Source of the DNA: Lactobacillaceae bacterium L1_55_11
GTDB taxonomy: Bacteria; Bacillota; Bacilli; Lactobacillales; Lactobacillaceae
Length of the DNA stretch: 64,000 nucleotides
NCBI GenBank assembly: GCA_029433155.1
Contig: JAQYTT010000001.1
Location: 124,001 to 188,000 of the forward strand
Reading direction: 5' to 3'
Made by a program: the position numbers and the translations under genes. The stretch's first letter is position 1, and each line of letters starts with the position of its first letter. The notes beneath the pieces were generated by a model. It saw only the letters and a list, made by a program, of their open reading frames with translations. It did no database searches and was not told where the DNA came from. Below are positions 36,004 to 44,718 of the stretch, piece after piece.

Positions 36004-36477
36004 ATGCAAATTAGCGGGGCCGATTTTTTACAAGTACTAACTGACGAAGCTTATGACCAAGAAGTCCTACCGGTAGCCGACCAGGCCGCCGTTGACCTGG
36101 ACCAGCTCTTTGATCGATTGGGCCAGCAGGTTGAAAATCCAAAACTCATGCAGCTCACCGTGACCTTAAACGGGGGCGTGGCCGAAGGGGGCACCAACCT
36201 GACCCTGGAAACCAACGTGATTAACCTGCCACTGCGTTACCAAAACCAACTAAAAAAACTGGTCTATGCTGACCAGGATTACGAGGTTAACCTGTATATG
36301 TACGTGGAAAATGCTGACGTCAGCAAGTCTCACTTAAAAATCACCAAGGTTAGCTCAGTGACCGCCTATGTTGATGATCCAGATAGCGGCCAGCAAAAGA
36401 TTTCCGCCTGGTTTGACCAGGAGTTGGCCCACATTGTTGAGGTGCAAAAGGAAAGTGACGAAGCCCCAGAGGATTAA
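36004..36477 (+). CDS. Hypothetical cytoplasmic protein
   Basis: A 157-residue acidic protein that I do not recognise. No signal peptide, membrane segment or nucleotide motif. Predicted alternation is helical at the start (ISGADFLQVLTDEAYDQEV) and beta-rich in the middle (LMQLTVTLNGGVAEGGTNLTLETNVINLPL, NLYMYVENADVS). ATG 36004 has AAAGGAG seven bases upstream; the frame extends ten codons further but into the preceding hairpin. Its stop overlaps the convergent gene's stop by four bases with no terminator between. Confidence 0.75.
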   Translation: MQISGADFLQVLTDEAYDQEVLPVADQAAVDLDQLFDRLGQQVENPKLMQLTVTLNGGVAEGGTNLTLETNVINLPLRYQNQLKKLVYADQDYEVNLYMYVENADVSKSHLKITKVSSVTAYVDDPDSGQQKISAWFDQELAHIVEVQKESDEAPED

Positions 36478-36725
36478 TCAGTCTTAATCTTAGCCAGGAG
36501 TTCGTGGCGGCCAGCGTCGTTTTCGTAAATAATTTTTAGGCGTTGGTTATTCTTTTGCCAGCGGACCGATTCCACGGCCCCTAGGTCAAAGCTGTGGCTG
36601 ACAAAGTTGGCTAGAGTCTTAGGGTCTTGGGCCTCAAAATCAGGTACCAGCAGGTCGGCTCGGTGCTGGTTGCTAGCTCCCAGGTCGCGTAAGGGATGGG
36701 TTTTAATTTCGGTCAGTTTTAGCAT
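36474..36725 (-). CDS. Small hypothetical protein, possibly leaderless
   Basis: An 83-residue protein I do not recognise: LTEIKTHPLRDLG, DPKTLANFVSHSFDLGAVESVRW, and a C-terminal strand RLKIIYENDAGRHELLAKI. Composition looks protein-like and codon use resembles neighbours. No ribosome-binding site precedes ATG 36725; instead a TATAAT on the minus strand (36737-36732) ends six bases before the ATG, which would start transcription at or next to the start codon. No good -35 is visible. A longer frame to 36830 would run antisense into the structured RNA and lacks a ribosome-binding site too. Confidence 0.55.
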   Translation of the reverse strand: MLKLTEIKTHPLRDLGASNQHRADLLVPDFEAQDPKTLANFVSHSFDLGAVESVRWQKNNQRLKIIYENDAGRHELLAKIKTD

Positions 36726-36762
36726 GGCTACATTATAGCGCAGCGGCCCGGCGGCCGCCTGC

Positions 36763-36791
36763 TTGTCTTTGGTCCTAATCTGATATATAAT
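36763..36791 (+). promoter_or_regulatory. Strong promoter of the structured RNA upstream of xseA
   Basis: TTGTCT (36763-36768), exact 17-base spacer, TATAAT (36786-36791). This is one of the best sigma-A promoters in the window. Confidence 0.8.
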
Positions 36792-36795
36792 ATAG

Positions 36796-37026
36796 GCATG
36801 CGATGAGTCGAAGCGCTTAGGCGCGAGCATACGGCCTACTGTGTTAAATCACAAACCTCGGATTTGGTGTAGGTGTTAGCAGTGTTGTGGAACGCTGTTA
36901 GCTCACCATGACTATCAACCTTTGGGTTGAGGTGACGTGACTTGAGTCAGGTTTTACCTGACCGTCCGTCAGAACGTATCTGGCATGCCAAACTAGCAGC
37001 TAACCAATCGGTTAGCTGTTTTTTTA
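36796..37026 (+). ncRNA. Structured RNA of about 230 nt, class unassigned
   Basis: Between a near-consensus promoter and a strong terminator lies a non-coding stretch rich in hairpins. The ends GGCATGC (36795-36801) and GCATGCC (36983-36989) can close it. Inside are TAGCAGTGTT-GTGG-AACGCTGTTA (36877-36900, ten pairs), TCAACC-TTTG-GGTTGA (36915-36930) inside TCACC/GGTGA, and GTCAGGT-TTT-ACCTGAC (36946-36962). It lacks the T-box, TPP, RNase P, tmRNA and SRP signature sequences that I know. Size would allow 6S RNA, but the multi-hairpin form is not the simple rod I would expect. A cis-acting attenuated leader of xseA is the alternative. Confidence 0.65.
36997..37026 (+). terminator. Terminator of the structured RNA
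   Basis: CAGCTAACC-AATC-GGTTAGCTG followed by T8: a perfect nine-pair stem. Confidence 0.92.
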
Positions 37027-37045
37027 TTCCCTGCCAAAGTCAGCC

Positions 37046-37054
37046 TGTTATAAT
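37046..37054 (+). promoter_or_regulatory. Extended -10 promoter of xseA
   Basis: TGTTATAAT at 37046-37054, about 28 bases before the xseA ATG and after the terminator of the structured RNA. It gives xseA a promoter independent of that RNA. Confidence 0.55.
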
Positions 37055-37081
37055 GGAGGCTAGGTAATTAACAGGAGTACT

Positions 37082-38368
37082 ATGGTAGCAAAGTCGCAGT
37101 ATCTAACGGTCGCCGCCCTCACGGCCTACTTAAAAAGAAAGTTTGACGCCGACCCTTATCTCAGTATGGTTTATTTAACCGGCGAACTGTCTAACCTAGG
37201 TCGACGGCGGGGCCGCCATCTCTATTTTTCAATTAAGGATCCTAGCGGCCAGGCCGTGATTTCAGCGGCCATGTTTTCCTACGCCGGCCGTTTAAAGTTC
37301 GAACCAGAAGAGGGGATGAAAATCTTAGCCATCGGTCGGGTTCAGCTATACGAACCCAATGGCAGCTACTCGATTATTGTCGAGCAGATGACGCCCGATG
37401 GGGTTGGGGAACTCTACCTGGCCTATGAGCAGTTAAAAAAGCGATTGCAGGCCGAAGGACTCTTTAGCCAGCCCAAGAAGCAGCTCCCGCTTTTTCCCAA
37501 GCGGATTGCGGTGATTACCTCGCCAACTGGAGCCGTGATTGAAGATATTGTGCAAACGGCCCACCGGCGCTTTCCCAGTGCCCAGGTGATTTTACTACCG
37601 GCCGTTGTCCAGGGTCAGCAGGCCGTGCCATCGCTCTTGGCCCAGTTAGACCGGGTCGATGACCTGGACTTTGACGTGGCCATTATTGGCCGTGGGGGCG
37701 GATCGATTGAAGACCTCTGGGCCTTTAATGACGAATCCCTAGTGAGAAGGATGGCAGCCTTAAAGACGCCGCTGATTAGTTCAGTCGGCCACGAAACCGA
37801 CAACACCTTAGCGGACCTGGTGGCTGACCGGCGGGCTGCCACGCCCACCGCTGCGGCTGAACTGGCTACCCCGGTTACCCTGACCCAGCTACGGGACCGG
37901 ATTCACGAACTCCGGGTCCGCTTGATTAACAGTATGCAGGGTGAGATTCGGACCCGGCAGCGGATTTTAACTAAGATTTTAGAACGGCCGATTTTCCAGC
38001 AGCCAGACCGCTTGTATACGGCCTACCAGCAGCAAGTTGACCAGCTAGCGGAGCGCTTAGTGGGTAGCATGCAGCAACGCTTGAGGTTCACTGAGCAGCG
38101 GGTTAACACCTTGGCCAACCGGCAGCAGCTGGTCGGTCAAAACCTGCTCAAGGGACCCAAGGAACGTCTGGCTCTCTTAAGTGCCAAGTTGGACCTGGTC
38201 AGCCCGCTCACCACGGTTAGCCGGGGTTATACCATCGTTGAAAATGAAGCGGATGAGATTGTTCTCAGTGTCGACCAGTTAGAGGTCGACCAAGCAGTAA
38301 AGTTGCGCCTGGCTGATGGCCGGGCCCAGGCAAAGATTACAGGAGTAAGCCATGAGTCAGACCGCTAG
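37082..38368 (+). CDS. xseA: Exodeoxyribonuclease VII large subunit
   Basis: A 428-residue nuclease subunit acting on single-stranded DNA. It has an N-terminal OB fold ([23 protein letters not shown]), the catalytic region [67 protein letters not shown], then a long coiled coil and a C-terminal SRGYTIV segment. AGGAGT precedes the ATG. It overlaps xseB by 17 bases. Confidence 0.96.
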   Translation: MVAKSQYLTVAALTAYLKRKFDADPYLSMVYLTGELSNLGRRRGRHLYFSIKDPSGQAVISAAMFSYAGRLKFEPEEGMKILAIGRVQLYEPNGSYSIIVEQMTPDGVGELYLAYEQLKKRLQAEGLFSQPKKQLPLFPKRIAVITSPTGAVIEDIVQTAHRRFPSAQVILLPAVVQGQQAVPSLLAQLDRVDDLDFDVAIIGRGGGSIEDLWAFNDESLVRRMAALKTPLISSVGHETDNTLADLVADRRAATPTAAAELATPVTLTQLRDRIHELRVRLINSMQGEIRTRQRILTKILERPIFQQPDRLYTAYQQQVDQLAERLVGSMQQRLRFTEQRVNTLANRQQLVGQNLLKGPKERLALLSAKLDLVSPLTTVSRGYTIVENEADEIVLSVDQLEVDQAVKLRLADGRAQAKITGVSHESDR

Positions 38369-38576
38369 TTTTGAAGAAAAGTTACAGCAGTTAGAGCAGA
38401 TTGTGACCACCTTGGAAAAGGGAGACCGGCCCCTAGAGACCGCCCTGGCTGATTTTCAGACCGGGGTGGGCCTGGTAAAGGACCTGCAAGAAACCCTTAA
38501 AAACGCCGAGGATACCCTCGCTAAAGTGATGGACGACGAGGGTAATTTAACGAATTTGGATTTGACCAATGAATAA
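38352..38576 (+). CDS. xseB: Exodeoxyribonuclease VII small subunit
   Basis: A 74-residue two-helix subunit: [48 protein letters not shown], the standard XseB pattern. It assembles several copies on XseA and is needed for activity. ATG 38352 overlaps xseA; its end overlaps ispA by eight bases. Confidence 0.95.
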   Translation: MSQTASFEEKLQQLEQIVTTLEKGDRPLETALADFQTGVGLVKDLQETLKNAEDTLAKVMDDEGNLTNLDLTNE

Positions 38577-39459
38577 ACCAGTTAGTAAATTAAATGATTT
38601 TACCGCTAAATACCGGCCCGAAGTGAACCAGGCCTTAGCTGATGGCTTAGACCAGGTTACTGGCAAGGCTGACCAGGACTTCAATGACCTGCTGGCCTAT
38701 GGCCTGCTAAATGGCGGTAAGCGCTGGCGTCCTCTACTGACCTTGATGGTCTTAGCGGGGGCTGACCGGACCCTAAGTCCGGACTTGATTCGGTATGCCA
38801 GTGCTGTGGAGTGGGTCCATGCCTACTCCCTGGTCCATGATGACCTCCCAGCCATGGATAATGACCAGTACCGGCGGGGACAGCTCAGCCTGCAGGCCAA
38901 GTACGGGGCGGCCAACGCGGTTTTGGCGGGGGATGCCTTGCTGACCGGGGCCTTTGAGGTGCTAGCTGGCATTGAGGCTATTCCAGCTAAGATCCGGCTG
39001 GAGGCCACTCAGTCCCTGGGTCGCTGTGCCGGTGCGCGCGGGATGGTGCTGGGACAGTACCATGACTTGGCTAACCATGGTGAGAGCCAGTATCAAAATT
39101 CCCAGGAGTTGCTGGCGGCGATTTACCGCCCTAAGACGGCTGCCCTGATGACCTATGCTGCCCTGGCGGGTGCCATTGTCTTGGCCTGGCCGCCAATGGC
39201 CCAGGCGACCCTGGTTCGCTGGGCGGATCTCTTTGGCTTGTCCTATCAGATTCAAGATGACCTGGATGATTACCAGCAGGATAATGGCGAAGATATCCAG
39301 TCCTTGCCCCACCTGGTTGGCTTGGAAAAGGCCCAGTCCCTACAGGCTGATATGCTAGAAATGGCCAAGGTCGCCCTGCGGGATTTGATGAAAATGGTGC
39401 CGGGTTATGACGCCAGTTTGTTAATTGATTTGACCAAGCAATTAGGAGAACAGGAATAG
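38569..39459 (+). CDS. ispA: Polyprenyl (farnesyl/geranylgeranyl) diphosphate synthase
   Basis: Condenses isopentenyl diphosphate with allylic diphosphates in isoprenoid synthesis. The 296-residue helical enzyme has GKRWRPLL, the first Asp-rich motif DDLPAMDND, and the second motif DDLDDY after QIQ. Residues before the first Asp motif (HAYSLVHDD) suit a short-chain farnesyl-type product. Its place after xseAB and before tlyA matches Bacillota. The stop overlaps the GTG start of tlyA. Confidence 0.92.
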   Translation: MNKPVSKLNDFTAKYRPEVNQALADGLDQVTGKADQDFNDLLAYGLLNGGKRWRPLLTLMVLAGADRTLSPDLIRYASAVEWVHAYSLVHDDLPAMDNDQYRRGQLSLQAKYGAANAVLAGDALLTGAFEVLAGIEAIPAKIRLEATQSLGRCAGARGMVLGQYHDLANHGESQYQNSQELLAAIYRPKTAALMTYAALAGAIVLAWPPMAQATLVRWADLFGLSYQIQDDLDDYQQDNGEDIQSLPHLVGLEKAQSLQADMLEMAKVALRDLMKMVPGYDASLLIDLTKQLGEQE

Positions 39460-40289
39460 TGGCTGAGGAAAAAGAACGGGTGGATGTTTTACTGGTCCAG
39501 CAGGGGCTGTTTGACTCCCGGGAACAGGCCAAGCGGGCCGTTATGGCTGGTCAAATCTTGGGTACCAACGAGGAGCGTCTGGACAAGGCCGGCCAAAAAA
39601 TCCCGGTCACGACCGAGCTTCACTTTAAGGGCGAACGCCTGCCCTATGTATCTCGCGGTGGCTTAAAATTGGTCAAGGCCTTAGAGGACTTTGACCTTGA
39701 TTTGAGCGGGCAGACCGTTTTAGACATTGGCTCATCAACCGGTGGCTTTACCGACGTGTCCCTGCAGAACGGGGCTGAGCGGGTCTACGCCTTGGATGTG
39801 GGTACTAACCAACTGGTTTGGCAGTTAAGAAATGACGACCGGGTAGTGGTCATGGAAAATACCAATTTCCGCTACAGCCAACCAGAAGACTTTACCCAGG
39901 GTCAGCCAAGTTTTGCCACCATTGACGTTTCCTTTATTTCCTTGTCGCTAATCCTGCCACCCCTGGCTAAGATTATCAGCATGGGTGGCACGGTTGTGGC
40001 CCTGATAAAGCCCCAGTTTGAAGCGGGCCGTGAACACGTTGGTAAGCACGGGATTGTCAAAGACCCAGCGGTTCACCGCCAGGTCCTAACCGACACGCTA
40101 AAGACGATGACTGCTTCCGGTTTTAGCGTGGTTGGTCTGACCTTTTCACCAATCAAGGGTGGTCATGGCAACATTGAATTTTTGGCCGTCTTAAAGCGCA
40201 GCGAAAAGCCAACCGTGGCCGATGACGTCAACGTTGACCAGGTCCTTTCGGCTGCCAATCAGCAATTAAACCAGCAATCCGAAAACTAG
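39459..40289 (+). CDS. tlyA: TlyA family rRNA (cytidine-2'-O)-methyltransferase
   Basis: A 276-residue protein with an N-terminal S4 RNA-binding domain (RVDVLLVQQGLFDSREQAKRAVMAGQI) and an FtsJ-like methyltransferase (TVLDIGSSTGGFTDVSLQNGA, then ATIDVSFISL and VALIKPQFEAG). Relatives 2'-O-methylate rRNA; some have haemolysin-like names for historical reasons. GTG start overlaps the ispA stop. In most Bacillota argR follows; here recN comes next and argR is missing. Confidence 0.92.
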   Translation: MAEEKERVDVLLVQQGLFDSREQAKRAVMAGQILGTNEERLDKAGQKIPVTTELHFKGERLPYVSRGGLKLVKALEDFDLDLSGQTVLDIGSSTGGFTDVSLQNGAERVYALDVGTNQLVWQLRNDDRVVVMENTNFRYSQPEDFTQGQPSFATIDVSFISLSLILPPLAKIISMGGTVVALIKPQFEAGREHVGKHGIVKDPAVHRQVLTDTLKTMTASGFSVVGLTFSPIKGGHGNIEFLAVLKRSEKPTVADDVNVDQVLSAANQQLNQQSEN

Positions 40290-40362
40290 GTGTGACCTGG
40301 CCGGACCTTAAACGTACTATAAGATTGACAGGGCCGCCGGGCACCATTAGCGAGGTAGCACG

Positions 40363-42036
40363 ATGTTAAATAACTTAGTAATTGAAAATATTGCCATCAT
40401 CGAGCAGGCAGATTTGTCCTTTGACGAGGGCCTGAGTATTTTAACGGGGGAGACTGGGGCTGGTAAGTCGATTATCATCGATGCCCTGGCCATGCTAGTT
40501 GGTGGCCGGGCGAATACCGGCATGATCCGTTCTGGTGCCGACCAGGCGACCTTACAGGCAATTTTTACCATTGACCATCCTGACCAAGGCCTATTGAATT
40601 TGCTGGATGAATACGGGCTGGCCCTCGATGAAGGCCAGCTCATCATTAACCGGGAGCTGAATAACAAGGGCCGCAGCGTAATCCGGATTAACGGTAAACT
40701 GGTAAATTTAAAGACCTTAGCGGCCCTGGGCCGTTACCTGGTCGATATCCAGGGTCAGTACGACACCCAGCAGCTCTTAGACGACCACGAGCACCTGCAC
40801 CTACTGGATCAGTTTGGTGGTCAGCCAGTTCAAAAGGCCTTACAAGCCTACCAGCAAGTTTTTGACCAGTTTAAACAGTTGACCAAGCAGTTGCGCCAAC
40901 TGCAAAATAACCAACAGTCGGTCAATCAGGAACTAGACCTGCTCCAGTTCCAACAGCAGGAACTGGCCGATGCAAAATTGGTGCCCGACGAGGAAGAAGA
41001 CCTGCTGGCTCGGCGGACGAAGTTGCAGCACTACCAAAAGATTTCTGACGGCTTGCAGGGGGCCAGTCGGGCCTTAAACGGTGACATGGGTTCCGGCGCA
41101 CTGGACCTGTTGGGGACGGCCCTCCAAGACCTGCAAAACGCCGCTAACTACGACAGCGACTATGACAACCTGGCCAAGGCGGTCACGGATAGTTACTACG
41201 CCGCCCAGGAAGCCAGCCGGGAGCTGGATGAGAAGCAGCAGGCGCTCACTTATGATGAGCAGGAACTGGTCGAGATTGATGACCGCCTCCAGTTAATTCA
41301 CCGTCTCAAGCGTAAGTATGGCGAGACGGTGGCTGACATCTTGGCTTTCCAGGAGCAGGTTAACCAAAAGTTGGCTAATTATGGTGGGGCTGATTTTGAT
41401 GAGGCCCAGTTAACTGAGGAACGTAACCGAGTTCGTCAGCAATTAACCGAACTGGCTGACCAACTGCAGGCGGCTCGTCAGCAGGCGGCTGAACAGCTTT
41501 CCCAGCAGATTAATCAGCAGTTAGACGAATTGTTAATGAGCCACGCCCGCTTTGAAGTCCGCTTTACTCCAATCGAGGGCTTTTTGGCCAGCGGGAACCA
41601 GGAGGTGGCCTTCTACGTTCAGACCAACGAGGGTGAAGCGATGGCGCCCCTGGTTAAGGTTGCTTCCGGAGGTGAGGCGGCCCGGTTGATGCTGGCCTTA
41701 AAGGCCGTCTTCATCAACCAGCAGCCAGTTGAAACCGTGGTCTTTGATGAGATTGATACCGGGGTTTCTGGCCGGGTGGCCCAGGCGATTGCCAATAAGA
41801 TGACCGCCATTGCCAAGGACGCCCAGGTGCTGGCAATCACCCACCTGCCTCAGGTGGCAGCGGCCGCTGATCAGCACTACTTCATTGAGAAGGAAGTGGC
41901 GGCTGGCCGGACCAGTACCCAGGTTTCTCTCCTAGACGAACCGGGTCGGGAGCACGCCCTGGCACTAATGTTGTCGGGTGATGAAATTACCGAAGCCGCC
42001 TTGGCGAATGCTAAGGCCTTGCGAGCCGGACAATAA
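40363..42036 (+). CDS. recN: DNA repair protein RecN
   Basis: A 557-residue SMC-like ATPase acting early in double-strand break repair. Walker A GETGAGKS is at 29-36; long Gln-rich coiled-coil arms follow; the C-terminal ATPase half has KVASGGEAARLMLALK, Walker B VVFDEIDTGVSG and LAITHLPQVAAAADQH. It starts 73 bases after tlyA, with only a weak ribosome-binding site (GAGGTAGCACG). Ends at a bidirectional terminator. Confidence 0.96.
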   Translation: MLNNLVIENIAIIEQADLSFDEGLSILTGETGAGKSIIIDALAMLVGGRANTGMIRSGADQATLQAIFTIDHPDQGLLNLLDEYGLALDEGQLIINRELNNKGRSVIRINGKLVNLKTLAALGRYLVDIQGQYDTQQLLDDHEHLHLLDQFGGQPVQKALQAYQQVFDQFKQLTKQLRQLQNNQQSVNQELDLLQFQQQELADAKLVPDEEEDLLARRTKLQHYQKISDGLQGASRALNGDMGSGALDLLGTALQDLQNAANYDSDYDNLAKAVTDSYYAAQEASRELDEKQQALTYDEQELVEIDDRLQLIHRLKRKYGETVADILAFQEQVNQKLANYGGADFDEAQLTEERNRVRQQLTELADQLQAARQQAAEQLSQQINQQLDELLMSHARFEVRFTPIEGFLASGNQEVAFYVQTNEGEAMAPLVKVASGGEAARLMLALKAVFINQQPVETVVFDEIDTGVSGRVAQAIANKMTAIAKDAQVLAITHLPQVAAAADQHYFIEKEVAAGRTSTQVSLLDEPGREHALALMLSGDEITEAALANAKALRAGQ

Positions 42037-42067
42037 AAAAGGTTGTGCATTTGCACAACCTTTTTTT
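42035..42067 (+). terminator. Bidirectional terminator between recN and the purine permease
   Basis: AAAAAAGGTTGTGCA-TT-TGCACAACCTTTTTTT, perfect in both directions. Confidence 0.92.
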
Positions 42068-42070
42068 ATT

Positions 42071-43381
42071 TTAGCCTTTGGCCATAATCACCAGGAAGCT
42101 GATGAAGACCAGGGCCAGAATATACATTAGGATTGGGACTTTACGAGCCCGACCAGTGGCAATCATGGTGATTGGGTAGGCAATGAAGCCCAGGGCAATC
42201 CCGTCCGAGATGGAGTAAGTCAGGGGCATGCCAACCACAATTAGGAAGGCTGGGGCTGAGACGGTCAGGTCCTGCCACTCAATCTTACCCAAGTTACCAG
42301 CCATCAGGATGCCGACCACTACCAGGGCCGGGGCGGTCACCTGCGAAGTCACCACCGTCAAGAGTGGTGAAAACAGGAGAGCTAAGAAGAAGAGCAGACC
42401 GGTTACCACGCTGGTAAAGCCGGAACGACCACCAACCGCAATTCCTGAAGAAGACTCGACGTAGGCGGAAGTAGGGGAGGTTCCCAAGACGGCACCGACG
42501 GTCATTCCGACGGCATCAGCCATCAGGGCCCGACCGGCCCGGGGCATCTTGTTGTCCTTGATGAAGCCAGCCTGTTCGGCCAGGCCAATCATCGTTCCCG
42601 CGGTATCAAAGAAGGTCACGATTAAGAAGGTAATGACAACCGTCACTAACTGGAGGGTGTTAATGTCACCCAGGTGAGTGATGCTGACCCCAAAGGTTGG
42701 GGCCAAAGAAGGCGCTGGCGCCAGTAAGGTCTTAGGCAGGTGAATCTGACCAGTTACCAAACCAGCAATGCTGGTTAGCACCATGCCGACAAAGATGGCA
42801 GCTGGGACCTTGCGACTCATCAAAATCAAAGTGACCACAATCCCAAAGGTTGCCAGCAGGGTGGTAGGGCTGGCCAGGTTACCCAGGCTAACCATGGTGT
42901 CCTTGTTGGCCACCACCAGGCCAGCATTGTGTAGCCCAATGAAGGCGATGAAGAGACCGATGCCGGCCGCAATCGCCAGTTTTAAGTTCTGGGGAATGCT
43001 ATCAATGATTTTTTCCCGGATCTTAAAAATAGTGATTACCAGGAAAATAATAGCGGCGACCAGGACGCCGGCCATGGCCGTCTGCCACTTAATGCCCATG
43101 CCGATTACAACCGAGTAGGCGAAGAAGGCGTTAACCCCCAGCCCGGGTGCAATGGCAATTGGGTAGTGGGCCACCACCCCCATGAAGAGGGTGGCAATCC
43201 CGGCTGACAGGGCGGTGGCGGTGAAGACCGCCCCGGGGTTCATGCCGGCTGCGCCCAGGACCGTTGGATTCAAGAAAAGGATGTAGGCCATGGCCACGAA
43301 GGTGGTTAGGCCGGCAACCGTTTCCTTACGAAAGGACGTTTTGAGTTCGTCAAACTTGAAGTAGCGTGCAATTGCTGACAT
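42071..43381 (-). CDS. pbuG: NCS2/AzgA family purine permease
   Basis: A 436-residue, roughly 12- to 14-helix nucleobase transporter of the AzgA-like branch (guanine/hypoxanthine permease PbuG in Bacillus). Family blocks are FRKETVAGLTTFVAMAYILFLNP, PIAIAPGLGVNAFFAY, VTFFDTAGTMIGLAEQAG and the C-terminal PLTYSISDGIALGFIAYPI. Two PurBox-like sites about 90-145 bases upstream suggest control by the PurR encoded about 10 kb away. The exact base imported is not readable from sequence. Confidence 0.92.
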   Translation of the reverse strand: MSAIARYFKFDELKTSFRKETVAGLTTFVAMAYILFLNPTVLGAAGMNPGAVFTATALSAGIATLFMGVVAHYPIAIAPGLGVNAFFAYSVVIGMGIKWQTAMAGVLVAAIIFLVITIFKIREKIIDSIPQNLKLAIAAGIGLFIAFIGLHNAGLVVANKDTMVSLGNLASPTTLLATFGIVVTLILMSRKVPAAIFVGMVLTSIAGLVTGQIHLPKTLLAPAPSLAPTFGVSITHLGDINTLQLVTVVITFLIVTFFDTAGTMIGLAEQAGFIKDNKMPRAGRALMADAVGMTVGAVLGTSPTSAYVESSSGIAVGGRSGFTSVVTGLLFFLALLFSPLLTVVTSQVTAPALVVVGILMAGNLGKIEWQDLTVSAPAFLIVVGMPLTYSISDGIALGFIAYPITMIATGRARKVPILMYILALVFISFLVIMAKG

Positions 43382-43461
43382 ATTTATCTCCCAATTTATC
43401 TGTTTGGACCACCTACCATTCTAACAAGCTAATCTGAGAATACGATGAAAAAATAGCAAAA

Positions 43462-43525
43462 ATTCGGGTTAAAAACCGAACGATTTAGATTACGTGGTGG
43501 TTTTATGGGTAAAAGGCCGAACAAT
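43462..43525 (-). promoter_or_regulatory. PurBox-like sites upstream of the purine permease
   Basis: AAAACCGAACGAT (43472-43484) matches the PurBox consensus at 12 of 13 positions. AAGGCCGAACAAT (43513-43525) matches at 11 of 13, same orientation. An inverted ATTCGG core with one mismatch lies at 43462-43467. They sit between the permease and the divergent peptidase gene. Confidence 0.6.
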
Positions 43526-43640
43526 ACCAGAATGGAGCCGTATCGGGAATCACTGGCCGTACCGGTTTAAACCTTTGCTCTTTTAAGATTTATTGACCTC
43601 GGCTATACTATAGGATATATGTCAATTCCAGGAGGCAGTC

Positions 43641-44714
43641 ATGGATAGTCAAACTTGGGCAAGAATCAAAAAATACACAGAATTACAGGGTACCTCTGGT
43701 CAAGAGGACCGAGTGCGGTCCGCCTTTAAGGCTGATTTGACGCCCCTTGTAGATGAAGTCACCCAAAATGGGTTAGGTGGTGTCTTTGGTATCAAGAATG
43801 GTCAAAGCGCTGGTCCCCGGGTCATGTTTGCCGCCCACATGGATGAAGTTGGCTTCATGGTGACTGAAATCCTGCCAACTGGTAATTTCCGGGTCACTGG
43901 CCTAGGCGGTTGGAATCCCACGGCGGTCAGTGCCCAGCGCTTCACCCTTTTTACTAACCAGGGAGAATATCCGGTTGTCTCCGGTTCAATTTCACCCCAC
44001 CTGCTCCGCGGGCAGGCCGGCGGACCAACTACGCCAACAATCGCGGACATGGTCTTTGACGCTGGTTTCCGTGACCAAGAAGAAGCCCAAGCCTTTGGCG
44101 TGCGGGTTGGGGACTTTATTGTGCCAAAAACCGAAACGACCCTACTGGCCAACCAGAACCGGGTCGCTTCGAAGGCCTGGGACAACCGCTTTGGTCTGGT
44201 AACCATTTTGCAGGCCTTAGATGAACTTCAGGGACAAAGCACGCCTAACACCCTAATCATGGGTGCCAATGTCCAGGAAGAAGTTGGTTTGCGGGGCGCC
44301 CCGGCGGCGGTTAACCAGCTCCAGCCCGACATTTTCTTTGCCGTTGATTCGAGTGCGGCTGATGATAATTTGGCCAAGGCCGGCCACCAGGGCCACCTGG
44401 ATGAAGGAACGCTGATTCGGGTCTATGATCCAACGGTGGTGACCCCACCTCGTTTGAAGGACTTTTTACTGACTATGGCCGATGATAATGGGATTCCTTA
44501 CCAGTACTTTGTTTCTAAGGGGGGTACTGATGCGGCCGCTGCGCAGAGCCAGTTAGCTGGGATTCCTTCGGTGGCCTTGGGTGTGGCTTCCCGTTACATT
44601 CATACCCATGAGACCGTTTGGTCGATTCCTGATTTTGAGGCTGCTCAGGCCTTGCTTGTCGCCGTGGCGAAGAATTTGGACCAGAGCACTTACGAAACCA
44701 TCCTAGGGGCTTAA
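43641..44714 (+). CDS. M42 family metallo-aminopeptidase
   Basis: A 357-residue M42 (glutamyl aminopeptidase/deblocking) peptidase. Metal and catalytic residues appear in AAHMDEVGFMV, ASKAWDNRFGLVTI, ANVQEEVGLRGA, FAVDSSAADD and RYIHTHETVW. It trims peptides in the cytoplasm. AGGAGGCAGTC precedes the ATG. PepA and YsdC-type members are hard to tell apart by eye. Its gene lies divergent from the purine permease and four bases before ftsW. Confidence 0.9.
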   Translation: MDSQTWARIKKYTELQGTSGQEDRVRSAFKADLTPLVDEVTQNGLGGVFGIKNGQSAGPRVMFAAHMDEVGFMVTEILPTGNFRVTGLGGWNPTAVSAQRFTLFTNQGEYPVVSGSISPHLLRGQAGGPTTPTIADMVFDAGFRDQEEAQAFGVRVGDFIVPKTETTLLANQNRVASKAWDNRFGLVTILQALDELQGQSTPNTLIMGANVQEEVGLRGAPAAVNQLQPDIFFAVDSSAADDNLAKAGHQGHLDEGTLIRVYDPTVVTPPRLKDFLLTMADDNGIPYQYFVSKGGTDAAAAQSQLAGIPSVALGVASRYIHTHETVWSIPDFEAAQALLVAVAKNLDQSTYETILGA

Positions 44715-44718
44715 GAAA

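Noticed and set aside
36796-37026. RNase P RNA, tmRNA or SRP RNA identity for the structured RNA
   Set aside because: It is too short for RNase P and tmRNA and lacks their conserved core sequences, and it lacks the GGAAGCAGCA-like SRP loop. 6S RNA could not be excluded and is kept as an option.
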